A DNA stretch of 64,000 nucleotides from Thermobifida fusca NBRC 14071 = JCM 3263 (GTDB lineage: Bacteria; Actinomycetota; Actinomycetes; Streptosporangiales; Streptosporangiaceae), in contig NZ_BCWB01000042.1 in the NCBI RefSeq assembly GCF_001592045.1, positions 30,859 to 94,858 of the forward strand. Reading direction: 5' to 3'. Below the pieces are notes generated by a model that did not search any database, had not been told where the DNA came from, and saw only the letters and a list, made by a program, of their open reading frames with translations. The position numbers were made by a program, and so were the translations under genes. This document shows, one piece after another, positions 39,118 to 46,039 of the stretch (positions are counted from its first letter, which is position 1; each line of letters starts with the position of its first letter).

Positions 39118-39390
39118 GTGGACGGGGACCCCTACGACCTGACCGACGCGAACCTGGAACTGCTGATCAAACCCGCCGCGGACACGCCTGACGACGGGCC
39201 GGGGGTGGTGGTGCTGTCCACCGGCACCGGGGAGATCACCATCACCGACGCGGCGGGCGGAGCAGCAACCGCTGAGGTGTCCCGGACCGCTCTGGCAGAT
39301 CCGGGCACTCGGGTGTGGAGGGTGGACGTGGTCCGCCCCGGGTCGCGGCGTACCGCTATGTACGGGCCGCTTCACGTCGTGAACCTGTAG
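39118..39390 (+). pseudogene. 5'-truncated phage structural protein fragment
   Basis: The frame is open from 39079, directly inside the attachment-site repeat, and reads IDLAVTTVDGDPYDLTDANL, then ITITDAAGGAATAEVSRTAL and a C-terminal TAMYGPLHVVNL. This resembles the N-terminal domain of phage baseplate/tail proteins (the polarised GNPYDLTGA-type segment) but its own beginning is missing, cut at the repeat. The only start is a GTG at 39118 without a good ribosome-binding site. Best read as a gene truncated when the element formed or decayed. Confidence 0.6.
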
Positions 39391-39460
39391 CCTCGGGAAG
39401 TAGATGAGGGAAGTGGATGAAATCGGCGCTGCGGGCTGGTAAAGTCGCTGGTCGTTCAGT

Positions 39461-39550
39461 GTGTTCCCCGCGCATGCGGGGATGATCCCCCGACGGTCAG
39501 ACCATCACCGCTGACCGCGCCGTGCTCCCCGCGTATGCGGGGAGCTTTTT
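39461..39550 (+). CRISPR. One-spacer type I-E-like CRISPR miniarray
   Basis: A 29-base repeat (39461-39489) starts GTGTTCCCCGCGCATGCGGG and ends GATGATCCC, the form of actinobacterial/E. coli type I-E repeats. It is followed by a 32-base unique stretch (39490-39521), exactly the type I-E spacer length. A second copy (39522-39550) matches the first 21 bases with two changes and then decays, as terminal repeats do. No cas genes are in the window. The second copy also forms a terminator hairpin, so part of the likeness could be coincidental. Confidence 0.7.
39525..39550 (+). terminator. Terminator-like hairpin within the second repeat
   Basis: CTCCCCGC / GCGGGGAG stem with a GTAT loop followed by CTTTTT. 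The degenerate end of the second CRISPR-like repeat thus makes a good intrinsic terminator for transcription from the left. Confidence 0.6.
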
Positions 39551-39598
39551 CGCGTTTGGGAGGCATTTCCGGGGATGGGTCGACCTATAAGAAAAGGC

Positions 39599-39631
39599 AA
39601 GGCCCGTCCACCGGATGTGTGGACGGGCCTT
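39599..39631 (-). terminator. Terminator of the small-gene operon
   Basis: Perfect 13-bp stem AAGGCCCGTCCAC / GTGGACGGGCCTT with a 7-base loop. On the minus strand it is followed by GCCTTTTC. It lies 104 bases beyond the last small gene. Confidence 0.75.
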
Positions 39632-39734
39632 AGGTGACCGGTGTGTGCCGCGCCGCACACATCCGGAACATTGGGAGCCGCCCCGCCGCCGCCTCGGGAG
39701 GAGTGACAGAGAACGCGGCGCGGCGGGGCGGCAG

Positions 39735-39881
39735 CTACGAAGGGCCGATCGCCTGGTAGGGCGGCATCGCGTACCCGGTCACCCGCTGATACGCATACGC
39801 AGTGGCGACGTGCACCCGTCGCAGGAGCTCGGCGGCAGTGCGCCGATCCTGGGGATTGGCGAGCGTCAGCCGAACCGTCAC
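39735..39881 (-). CDS. 48-residue protein of the element operon
   Basis: Begins MTVRLTLANPQDRRTAAELL and ends YAMPPYQAIGPS. GTG start at 39881 overlaps the TGA of the preceding small gene (GTGA), indicating translational coupling. No family known. The Arg/Leu-rich first half looks helical. Supported by coupling and by sensible composition, not by similarity. Confidence 0.55.
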   Translation of the reverse strand: MTVRLTLANPQDRRTAAELLRRVHVATAYAYQRVTGYAMPPYQAIGPS

Positions 39882-40033
39882 CCCCCGATTCGGACCACGA
39901 GAACGTCAGGGTCACCGTCCGGGCCGAGCAGCCGCGAACCGTTCTCGTAAAGATCCACAGAGACTTCTCCTGGAGCTGCTGCCGCGGCGACATGGTTGGC
40001 GGTCAACGTGTACTCGGTCTCGGTCACGGTCAC
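39878..40033 (-). CDS. 51-residue protein of the element operon
   Basis: Begins MTVTETEYTLTANHVAAAAA and ends DPDVLVVRIGG. Likely a small beta-rich protein. GTG 40033 has GAGAGG 6 bases upstream; the next in-frame GTG at 40027 is possible. It follows the 67-residue gene after 21 bases and overlaps the next gene by 4. No family recognised. Confidence 0.55.
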   Translation of the reverse strand: MTVTETEYTLTANHVAAAAAPGEVSVDLYENGSRLLGPDGDPDVLVVRIGG

Positions 40034-40054
40034 GGCGTCCTCTCTGTCGGGCAG

Positions 40055-40258
40055 CTATCGGAGCATGAGGCTGAGTGCGTCGCCGATCAGTGTGTCCACG
40101 TGAACGGCGGCGGTCACCCCCTGCTCCACGCTGGGCAGGGGGATCACGAGGCGATCGTCGCCGAGCACTACTGCAATCCCCTCTGCATGGGGCTCAACCG
40201 TGGCGCGGCCGTCTGCCAGAAGCGCTACCTGCTCGGCGGTGAGGGTGTGGTCCGCCAT
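40055..40258 (-). CDS. 67-residue protein of the element operon
   Basis: Sequence begins MADHTLTAEQVALLADGRAT and ends GDALSLMLR; acidic and soluble. ATG 40258 has a strong AGGAGGT site and overlaps the upstream stop (TGATG). It belongs to the same four-gene transcript. Function unknown. Confidence 0.65.
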   Translation of the reverse strand: MADHTLTAEQVALLADGRATVEPHAEGIAVVLGDDRLVIPLPSVEQGVTAAVHVDTLIGDALSLMLR

Positions 40259-40638
40259 CAGGCACCTCCTCCGACGACCTGCTGGCCGTAGTAGCCGCGC
40301 ACCGGATGGGGTGGCTCGTAGGTGCCGAGGATGTGGTCGAGCAGGTCGAGGTCATCGACGGCCACGGTGTGTCCGGTGACACGGTTGCGCGCCGTGTACG
40401 GCCGCGGGTTGCCGTACTCATAGGTGATCTCCCACAGCGCCGAGTGCTGCTCGGCGCAGGCGGCGAACTCGGCGTAGTTGGGAATACGCTGCGGAATAAT
40501 GCGGGCCTGTCGCCGCGGCGTTTCGGCGGGGGTGGCCTGCCGAGAAACCCGTCCTGCCCGGGAATGCCCGGATGCCGGAGCGGGCATGAGCAGCGCTGCG
40601 GCACAGATCAGAAGGCTGGCCAACAGAACGCGAAGCAT
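40258..40638 (-). CDS. Small exported protein of the element operon
   Basis: 126 residues from ATG 40638, where a signal peptide begins at once (MLRVLLASLLICAAALLMPA, cleavage likely after PASG). The mature part carries NYAEFAACAEQHSALWEITY and a Gly-rich C-terminus. A GGGAGAG site precedes the ATG. First gene of the operon, divergent from the HTH regulator across an operator-rich gap. Function unknown; a cell-surface or exclusion role is possible but unsupported. Confidence 0.6.
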   Translation of the reverse strand: MLRVLLASLLICAAALLMPAPASGHSRAGRVSRQATPAETPRRQARIIPQRIPNYAEFAACAEQHSALWEITYEYGNPRPYTARNRVTGHTVAVDDLDLLDHILGTYEPPHPVRGYYGQQVVGGGA

Positions 40639-40702
40639 AGCTCTCCCAGAGAGTTCAGGCCGCCGCAGGGCGACGGCGGAACGAAGTGCAACACCCATCA
40701 TC

Positions 40703-40754
40703 ATCGTAGAAGTCTACGATTTCAAGATCGAGAGGTAGATTTTAATTCGTAGAC
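40703..40754. promoter_or_regulatory. Operator cluster with TCGTAGA motifs
   Basis: A perfect 18-base palindrome (ATCGTAGA, AG, TCTACGAT; 40703-40720) plus a third copy of TCGTAGA at 40748-40753 region (TCGTAGAC 40747-40754), in markedly AT-rich sequence between the divergent operon and HTH gene. Likely binding site of the element's regulator. Confidence 0.6.
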
Positions 40755-40840
40755 ATCTAAATGTCCGATTTCACGCCTAGGGGGCTACCATCGGCACCAC
40801 CAGGACGCATGCGAGACGACGGAGGAGGGGGCGCTGCTGG

Positions 40841-41678
40841 ATGGCCAGTCCCACGGTGCGCCGCCGCCAGCTCTCCGCGATCCTGCGGGAGATGAGGAAG
40901 GCGTCAGGGCATCAGCCTTGATGCCGTAGCTGCGCGCCTGGAGTGGTCGCGCGCGAAGGTGGGGCACATCGAAACCGGACAGCGCAAGAAACCGTCCGTG
41001 CTCGAAGTGAAGGCGTTGATGGCCGAGTACGGGGTGACGCCCGAGGACCCTCGATACGAGACTGTGTTGATGTTGACCCGGCAGGCCCAGGCGCGTGGCT
41101 GGTGGCGCCGGTACGACGACCTGTTCCCCGGGTCATATATCGAGCTGGAGGCTGAGGCGTCCGAGATCCGCACCTACGAGGCGTTCGTAGTCCCGGGGCT
41201 GTTGCAGACGCCCGGCTATACACGGCTGCTCCAGCAGGCCCGCCTGGACCGTGACCCGGATGATGTCGAGCGCGCTGTCGAGAGCCGCCGTAAGCGGCAG
41301 GAGATCTTCGACCGGACGTCCCCGCCCGCGGTGTATGCCATCATCGAGGAACATGCGTTGGAGCGGCTGAGGGGCACCCCTGACGTGCTGGCTGAGCAGG
41401 TCGCGCACCTGCTGCATATGGCCGGCCGGAACTCCGTGACGCTCCAGGTGCTCCGCACCCGTGTCGGGGTGCACGCGGGGGCGATGGGACCGTTTGTCAT
41501 CCTGGACTTCCCGGAACCAGCATCCCCGGTCGTGTACTTGGAAACATACACAGATGGCCTGTTCCTGGAGCGCCGAGAGGAGATCGACCAGTACCGGTCG
41601 CTATGGGACCGCATCCGTGATGCGGCTCTGCCACCGGACCGGACAGTGGAATTCCTCCGCTCCCTGCTGACCTTGTGA
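40841..41678 (+). pseudogene. HTH regulator with DUF5753 domain, frameshifted
   Basis: From ATG 40841 the frame reads SPTVRRRQLSAILREMRKAS and then stops at 40919. One frame over, the expected continuation GISLDAVAARLEWSRAKVGH goes on without break to 41678, giving a normal XRE-type HTH plus the DUF5753 domain (about 90-275; FVVPGLLQTPGYTRLLQQAR). A single extra base in the GGG at 40907-40909 explains it. Such proteins pair with DUF397 partners as small regulatory or toxin-antitoxin-like systems of actinobacteria. The truncated downstream frame could still be translated from an internal start (40959) without its HTH. Confidence 0.8.
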
Positions 41679-41688
41679 GGACCACATC

Positions 41689-41871
41689 ATGCACTCGTTC
41701 CACATTGAGTGGCGCAAGTCCTCGTTCTCCCAGAACGAGAACTGCGTCGAAGTCGCTGACCTGCCCGGTGCCACTGCTGTCCGTGACACCCAGCACCGCG
41801 ACCTCATGCTCCTGTTCCCGTCCGCTGAGTGGGTGGCGTTCGTGAAGGCCGCGAAGCGCGACCTGCTCTAA
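41689..41871 (+). CDS. DUF397 domain protein
   Basis: 60 residues, classic DUF397: IEWRKSSFSQNENCVEVADL, AVRDTQHRDLMLLFPSAEW and a final VKAAKRDLL. Located 10 bases after the HTH/DUF5753 gene, its usual partner. ATG 41689. Small DUF397 proteins are thought to antagonise or be controlled by the HTH partner. With the regulator broken, it may be orphaned. Confidence 0.88.
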   Translation: MHSFHIEWRKSSFSQNENCVEVADLPGATAVRDTQHRDLMLLFPSAEWVAFVKAAKRDLL

Positions 41872-41893
41872 CTGCTCTAAGCCCGTAAAGGGA

Positions 41894-41923
41894 AAAGCCC
41901 CGGCCCATGCGGGTCGGGGCTTT
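41894..41923. terminator. Terminator between DUF397 and integrase genes
   Basis: AAAGCCCC.GGCCC with GGGT.CGGGGCTTT around an ATGC loop; A-run before and T-run after the stem allow termination in both directions for the convergent genes. Confidence 0.8.
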
Positions 41924-41972
41924 GCACTTCGTTCCGAAACCGATAGTACCCCTGTCCGGTTCCTGAGGCTAG

Positions 41973-42943
41973 TTACTGGCTGCCCATGATCCGGTCATAG
42001 CCGCGGCGTGCCCTGGCCACGGCAGCGGACCTGCCGTAGCGGCGCAGCATCTGTGGGGAGTTCCAGCCGTTCAGTTCCATGAGGTCGCCCTCGGCGCCGC
42101 CCCGGTCCAGCCACGTGTGGGAGAAATGATGGCGGAACCGGTGCGGGTGGACTCCCTGGAGGCCAGCCTGGGCGGCGCGGCGCTGCACGAGCTGGTAGAT
42201 CCCGGAGTCGGTGAGCGGCCCCTTCGGGCCGATCCACACCGCGGACACGTGCGCGTGGGCATGTTTGGCGCGCATCCGCAGGTACTTGTCCAGGGCGCGG
42301 GCGGCCTCAAAGCTGTACTTCACGGTGCGGGTGCGCTTTGCCTTGCCGGTGACGGTCGCTTCCCGCTCGACGACGTCGACGTCGTCGAGCTGCAGGCCGG
42401 AGAGCTCTGACAGTCGCACACCGGTGTCGCGGAGGAACAGCAGGATCGCGAGGTCCCGGCGGGACCAGATGTCGCGGCCCTGCACGGTGGCGAAAAGCGC
42501 CCGGATCTCGTCGTCGGAGAACACGGGCACGGGCTTCTCGGCGACGCGCGGTGGGGTCATGCCGAGCATGATGTTGGGGACTTCTTCGTCCTCGGCGAAC
42601 CAGCGGAAGAACTGCTGGAGGCACCTGTACTGGTTGTTGACGTAGGAATCGGTGTAGCCGCGGGCGAACAGACAAGCGAGCCATCCGCGGATGTGGGCGC
42701 GGGTGACATCAGCCCAGTCGGTGACCGGGTCGAAGGTGTAACGCTCGGGCGTGTCGGGGGCGTGCAGGGCTGGCCGCCGGTGGCCAGGTACTCGGCAGCG
42801 AACCATTCGACGGCCTGCCGGTACATCCGCGTAGTCTTGTCGGCGCGCCCCATCGACTTGAGGTAGAGCACGAACGACGTGATGTGCGGTGCGAGGGACC
42901 GGGGTGGGGTGAGGTTCCTCTCATAGCGGGTCCTGGGAGCCAT
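41973..42943 (-). pseudogene. Tyrosine-recombinase integrase, frameshifted
   Basis: N-terminal part from ATG 42943 (AGGAGA site) reads RTRYERNLTPPRSLAPHITS and an SAM-like core-binding region up to EYLATGGQ. Then the frame shifts near 42768-42772, and the catalytic domain continues as ALHAPDTPERYTFDPVTDW. One missing base restores a single 320-residue protein. Catalytic residues remain: Arg in TGVRLSELSGL, HPHRFRHHFSHTW (HxxR), LNGWN, and the Tyr in QMLRRYGRSA. Adjacent to the tRNA-Thr attachment site, so it integrated this element; now probably inactive. Confidence 0.85.
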
Positions 42944-43021
42944 ACAGTTTTCTCCTGTAAGAGCGGTGTAGCCAACAGATGCTATCTGTCGCCGCCCAGT
43001 TTTCCCAGGTCAAGTTGTATT

Positions 43022-43068
43022 AGAGCCGGCAAGGGGACTCGAACCCCTAACCTGCCGCTTACAAGGCG
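43022..43068 (-). repeat. Proximal attachment-site copy within tRNA-Thr
   Basis: The 47 bases shared with 39050-39096. Here they are continuous with the tRNA 5' half, so the tRNA is functional. Confidence 0.85.
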
Positions 43069-43096
43069 GCTGCTCTGCCAATTGAGCTATGCCGGC
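43024..43096 (-). tRNA. tRNA-Thr (anticodon TGT)
   Basis: 73 bases fold as a tRNA: acceptor GCCGGCA/TGCCGGC, D-arm AGCTCAATTGGCAGAGC, anticodon loop CTTGTAA between GCCGC-type stems, and T-arm AGGGGTTCGAGTCCCCT. Anticodon TGT (43061-43063) reads ACA and ACG-type threonine codons. No encoded CCA. It is the integration target of the neighbouring element. Confidence 0.95.
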
Positions 43097-43135
43097 CGGT
43101 GTCGGGCACCCAGGTGAATGGTACCGGTTCTGATG

Positions 43136-44110
43136 TCACTTCGCTGCCGTACGGCGACGGACCGCCTCATACAGGGCCACACCCGCGGCAACCGACGCGT
43201 TCAGGGACTCCACCCCGTGAATGGGGATGGAGACCACGACATCGCAGGTCTCGCGGACCAGACGGGACAGTCCCTTGCCTTCCGACCCCACAACGACCAC
43301 GGAGGGCTCGGTGGCCAGCTCCCACTGGTCGAGAGGAGTGTCACCATCGGCGTCCAGGCCGCTGACAAAGAACCCGGCCTCCTGGAACTGCTTGAGCGTC
43401 CGGGTCAGGTTGACCACCTGCGCCACCGGGATCCGCGCCAGAGTGCCCGCAGACGCCTTCCACGCGGCCGTGGTGACGCCCGCGGCCCGCCGCTCCGGCA
43501 CCAGCAGCCCGTGCGCGCCGAACGCGGCCGCCGACCGCGCGATCGCGCCCAGGTTGTGCGGGTCAGTGACCCCGTCCAAAGCGACGATCAACGGGGTGGT
43601 TTCCCCTTTGCGGGCCTCCGCCAGCAGGTCGTCCGCCGTCGCGTACTCGTAGGGCTCCACCTGGAGGATCAAGCCCTGGTGCGCGGCCTTGGGCAGGCCG
43701 AGCCGTTCACAGCGCCGGTCCAGTTCCGGGCGGGCCACTTCCGCGATGGCGATCCCCTGCTGGCCGGCAAGCCGCGCCGCTTCGGTGATCCGCTCATCAG
43801 GGTCGAGGCTGTTGGAGAGCAGCAACCGGACCGCCGGCACTTTGGCACGCAGCGCCTCCACCACGGGGTTGCGACCGATGAGCAGCTCAGATCCGTCCCG
43901 GGCGCGCACGGTCGCCCCAGGAAGCTCTTCGACGACGCGCACCTTCCGCGTCGCCAGGTACTGGGCCCGCTCGGCCGCCTTGATCCGCTGCTTTTCGGCA
44001 TACCAGTGCCGCTTTTCCGCGGGAAGCGTGGCCTTCTTGCCTGCGAGGGCACGACGGCCTTTGCCGCCGCTGCCCTTGGTTGGACCCTTCTTCGTCCTCT
44101 TCGACGGCAT
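43136..44110 (-). CDS. rlmB: 23S rRNA (guanosine-2'-O)-methyltransferase
   Basis: 324 residues, SpoU/TrmH family. A basic N-terminal extension (1-45) precedes the substrate-binding domain (LIGRNPVVEALRAK) and the SPOUT knot domain with ALDGVTDPHNLGAIARSAAA, VVVVGSEGKGLSRLVRETCD and IPIHGVESLNASVAAGVALY. Methylates the 2'-O of G2251 in the P-loop of 23S rRNA. Directly downstream of cysS with a 75-base gap, a conserved actinobacterial pair. Confidence 0.93.
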   Translation of the reverse strand: MPSKRTKKGPTKGSGGKGRRALAGKKATLPAEKRHWYAEKQRIKAAERAQYLATRKVRVVEELPGATVRARDGSELLIGRNPVVEALRAKVPAVRLLLSNSLDPDERITEAARLAGQQGIAIAEVARPELDRRCERLGLPKAAHQGLILQVEPYEYATADDLLAEARKGETTPLIVALDGVTDPHNLGAIARSAAAFGAHGLLVPERRAAGVTTAAWKASAGTLARIPVAQVVNLTRTLKQFQEAGFFVSGLDADGDTPLDQWELATEPSVVVVGSEGKGLSRLVRETCDVVVSIPIHGVESLNASVAAGVALYEAVRRRTAAK

Positions 44111-44185
44111 GTCCTGTCCTTTAACGAAAGTCCCGGTGGCTAGGCAGTCCCCTGGCAGGGGTGCTCGCCGTCGGAACCTGGTGTC

Positions 44186-45586
44186 TTAGCTGCGCTTCAG
44201 TTCCCAGCGCGGTCCCTGAGGCGTGTCCTCTACGGCGATCCCCATCTCGGCGAGCTGGTCGCGGATCCGGTCGGCGGTGGCGTAGTCCTTGCGTTTGCGG
44301 GCCTCCTGGCGCTGCTCCAGCACCACCGACACCAGCGAGTCGACCACGTCGTGCAGGCCGGAGTCGTCCGATCCCGCCCACTGGGGGGACAGCGGGTCCA
44401 GGCCGAGGACCGCGAGCATGGCCCGCAGCCGGGCCCCGATCTGGGCGGCGCGTTCCTTGGCGCCTTCCGCAAGTGCAGAGTTGCCTTCCCGCACGTGGTT
44501 GTGGGCCACAGCCAGCGCTTGGGGGACGCCCAGGTCGTCGTCGAGGGCGGCGGCGAACTCTTCGGGCACGGGGACGTCGTCGGGGATCGGTCCGGCGATC
44601 TCGTTGACCCGCACCAGGAAGTTCTCCAGGCGCTGGTAGGCGCTGGCGGCCTCGCGCAGCGACTCCTCGGAGTAGTCCAGGTTGGAGCGGTAGTGGGCCT
44701 GGCCGAGGTAGTAGCGCAGCTCCACCGGGCGGACCCGCCGGGTGATCTCGGGAATCAGCAGCGAGTTGCCGAGCGACTTGCTCATCTTCTCGCCGCCGGT
44801 GGTGAGCAGGCCGTTGTGCAGCCAGTAGCGAGCGAAACCGTCCCCGGCCGCTCGGGACTGGGCCGACTCGTTCTCGTGGTGGGGGAAGACCAGGTCGACG
44901 CCGCCGCCGTGGATGTCGAACGTGGGGCCGAGGTATTTGGTGGCCATCGCCGAGCACTCCAAGTGCCAGCCGGGACGGCCGGGCCCCCACGGGGTGGGCC
45001 ACGACGGCTCCCCGGGACGGGCGCCCTTCCACAGGGCGAAGTCGCGGGGGTCGCGTTTGGCGCGCGCGTCACCGTCCTCTGCGGCGCGCATCTCTTCGAG
45101 GCGCTGGTTGGACAGCGACCCGTACTCGGCGTAGGAGGTGACGTCGAAGTACACGTCACCGGAGCCGTCCTCGGCCACGTAAGCGTGCCCGCGGTCGATG
45201 AGCCGCCGCATCAGTTCGATCATTTCCGGGATGTGCCCGGTGGCGCGCGGCTCCACCGTGGGCGGCAGGCAGCCCAGGGTGTCGTAGGCCTCAGCGAAAG
45301 CGCGGTAGTTGCGTTCGCTGACCTCCCACCACTGCACGCCTTCGGACGCGGCGACGTTGAGAATCTTGTCGTCGATGTCGGTGACGTTGCGGCAGAAGAT
45401 GACCCGGTAGCCGCGGTACATCAGCCAGCGGCGGAGGATGTCGAAGCTGACGCCCGAGCGGATGTGCCCGATGTGCGGGGGAGCCTGCACGGTGGCACCA
45501 CACAGGTACAGCGAGACACATCCCTCACGCAGCGGGACGAAGTCACGGACCTGACGGGTTCGGGTGTCGTAGAAGCGCAGACTCAC
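44186..45586 (-). CDS. cysS: Cysteinyl-tRNA synthetase
   Basis: 466 residues, class I aminoacyl-tRNA synthetase. The HIGH motif is [15 protein letters not shown] and KMSKS is [11 protein letters not shown]. Zinc ligands include Cys29-type (LYLCGATV) and the HHENESAQS segment; the Cys in WHLECSAMA completes the site. C-terminal anticodon-binding domain present. Charges tRNA-Cys with cysteine; not the MshC paralogue, which lacks the C-terminal part. Start ATG 45586. Confidence 0.95.
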   Translation of the reverse strand: MSLRFYDTRTRQVRDFVPLREGCVSLYLCGATVQAPPHIGHIRSGVSFDILRRWLMYRGYRVIFCRNVTDIDDKILNVAASEGVQWWEVSERNYRAFAEAYDTLGCLPPTVEPRATGHIPEMIELMRRLIDRGHAYVAEDGSGDVYFDVTSYAEYGSLSNQRLEEMRAAEDGDARAKRDPRDFALWKGARPGEPSWPTPWGPGRPGWHLECSAMATKYLGPTFDIHGGGVDLVFPHHENESAQSRAAGDGFARYWLHNGLLTTGGEKMSKSLGNSLLIPEITRRVRPVELRYYLGQAHYRSNLDYSEESLREAASAYQRLENFLVRVNEIAGPIPDDVPVPEEFAAALDDDLGVPQALAVAHNHVREGNSALAEGAKERAAQIGARLRAMLAVLGLDPLSPQWAGSDDSGLHDVVDSLVSVVLEQRQEARKRKDYATADRIRDQLAEMGIAVEDTPQGPRWELKRS

Positions 45587-46039
45587 GGGGTTAAGGTTAG
45601 CCGCTTTCCGACCGTCTCGGCGATCGCACTGGTCTTCCCCTGCGGAATTCGTGGTAATGCCGACTGCCGCACAGTGCCGCAGGGCTGCACTGCCCCCTCT
45701 GTCCGTTCTGCCGCGGCGCCAAGAGACTGTCGGGATCCGGGCCGGGCGCCCGGCGTCGGGTTGCGGCGTTCCGTTTTTCGCTCACATGCGGGCACACAAT
45801 TCGCTGATTGGTCCGGTCTGCGGGACGCGTGCCACGGGCGGGGCGGGAGGGGGAGGCACTCGTGCACTCCTGCTTCCGACCCTAGACCTGGCCCTGCCGT
45901 ACCGGCTTTCCCTGCCTGCGGCCGACTGGTGTGCGCGGGGAACAGCGCCGTGGCGTGTGACAGCGGACACGGTCCTGTCCTGCCGTTTTCGGCCAGAAGC
46001 CTCGTCCGAGCAGCGCATCCTGGGTTAGCCTGCCGCACG
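45587..46039. other. 450-base divergent intergenic region
   Basis: Lies between cysS and the DUF2637 gene and must hold both promoters. Frames inside have no ribosome-binding site or domain. I looked for a T-box in front of cysS and found no convincing one. Confidence 0.4.

Larger units (their letters stand above)
39050..43068. mobile_element. Decayed integrative element in tRNA-Thr
   Basis: A 4-kb segment bounded by a 47-bp direct repeat equal to the 3' part of tRNA-Thr (39050-39096 and 43022-43068). Beside the intact tRNA is a tyrosine integrase gene read away from it, the standard arrangement for site-specific islands and prophages. Contents in order: truncated phage-protein gene, CRISPR-like miniarray, four tiny genes, an HTH regulator, DUF397 and the integrase. 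Both integrase and regulator carry single-base frameshifts, so the element is probably immobile. The small size suggests a remnant after internal deletion. Confidence 0.82.

Noticed and set aside
38485..39375. Long minus-strand open frame (296 residues) spanning the element boundary
   Set aside because: The translation is low-complexity Arg/Gly/Pro-rich, has no ribosome-binding site and runs antisense across the tRNA-derived repeat and the phage fragment. It behaves like a shadow frame in high-GC DNA.
39522..39550. Reading the second CRISPR-like repeat purely as a terminator and dismissing the array
   Set aside because: The hairpin is real, but the first repeat lacks a T-run, matches type I-E form over 29 bases, and the gap is exactly 32 bases. 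I kept the array at moderate confidence and listed the hairpin separately.
39505..39993. Minus-strand frame of 162 residues in the element
   Set aside because: Two smaller frames in the same stretch (39735-39881 and 39878-40033) have ribosome-binding sites, coupled starts and better composition, and they explain the region.
45587..46039. Possible T-box leader in front of cysS
   Set aside because: I could not find the conserved T-box sequence or an antiterminator; actinobacterial T-boxes mostly precede ileS.
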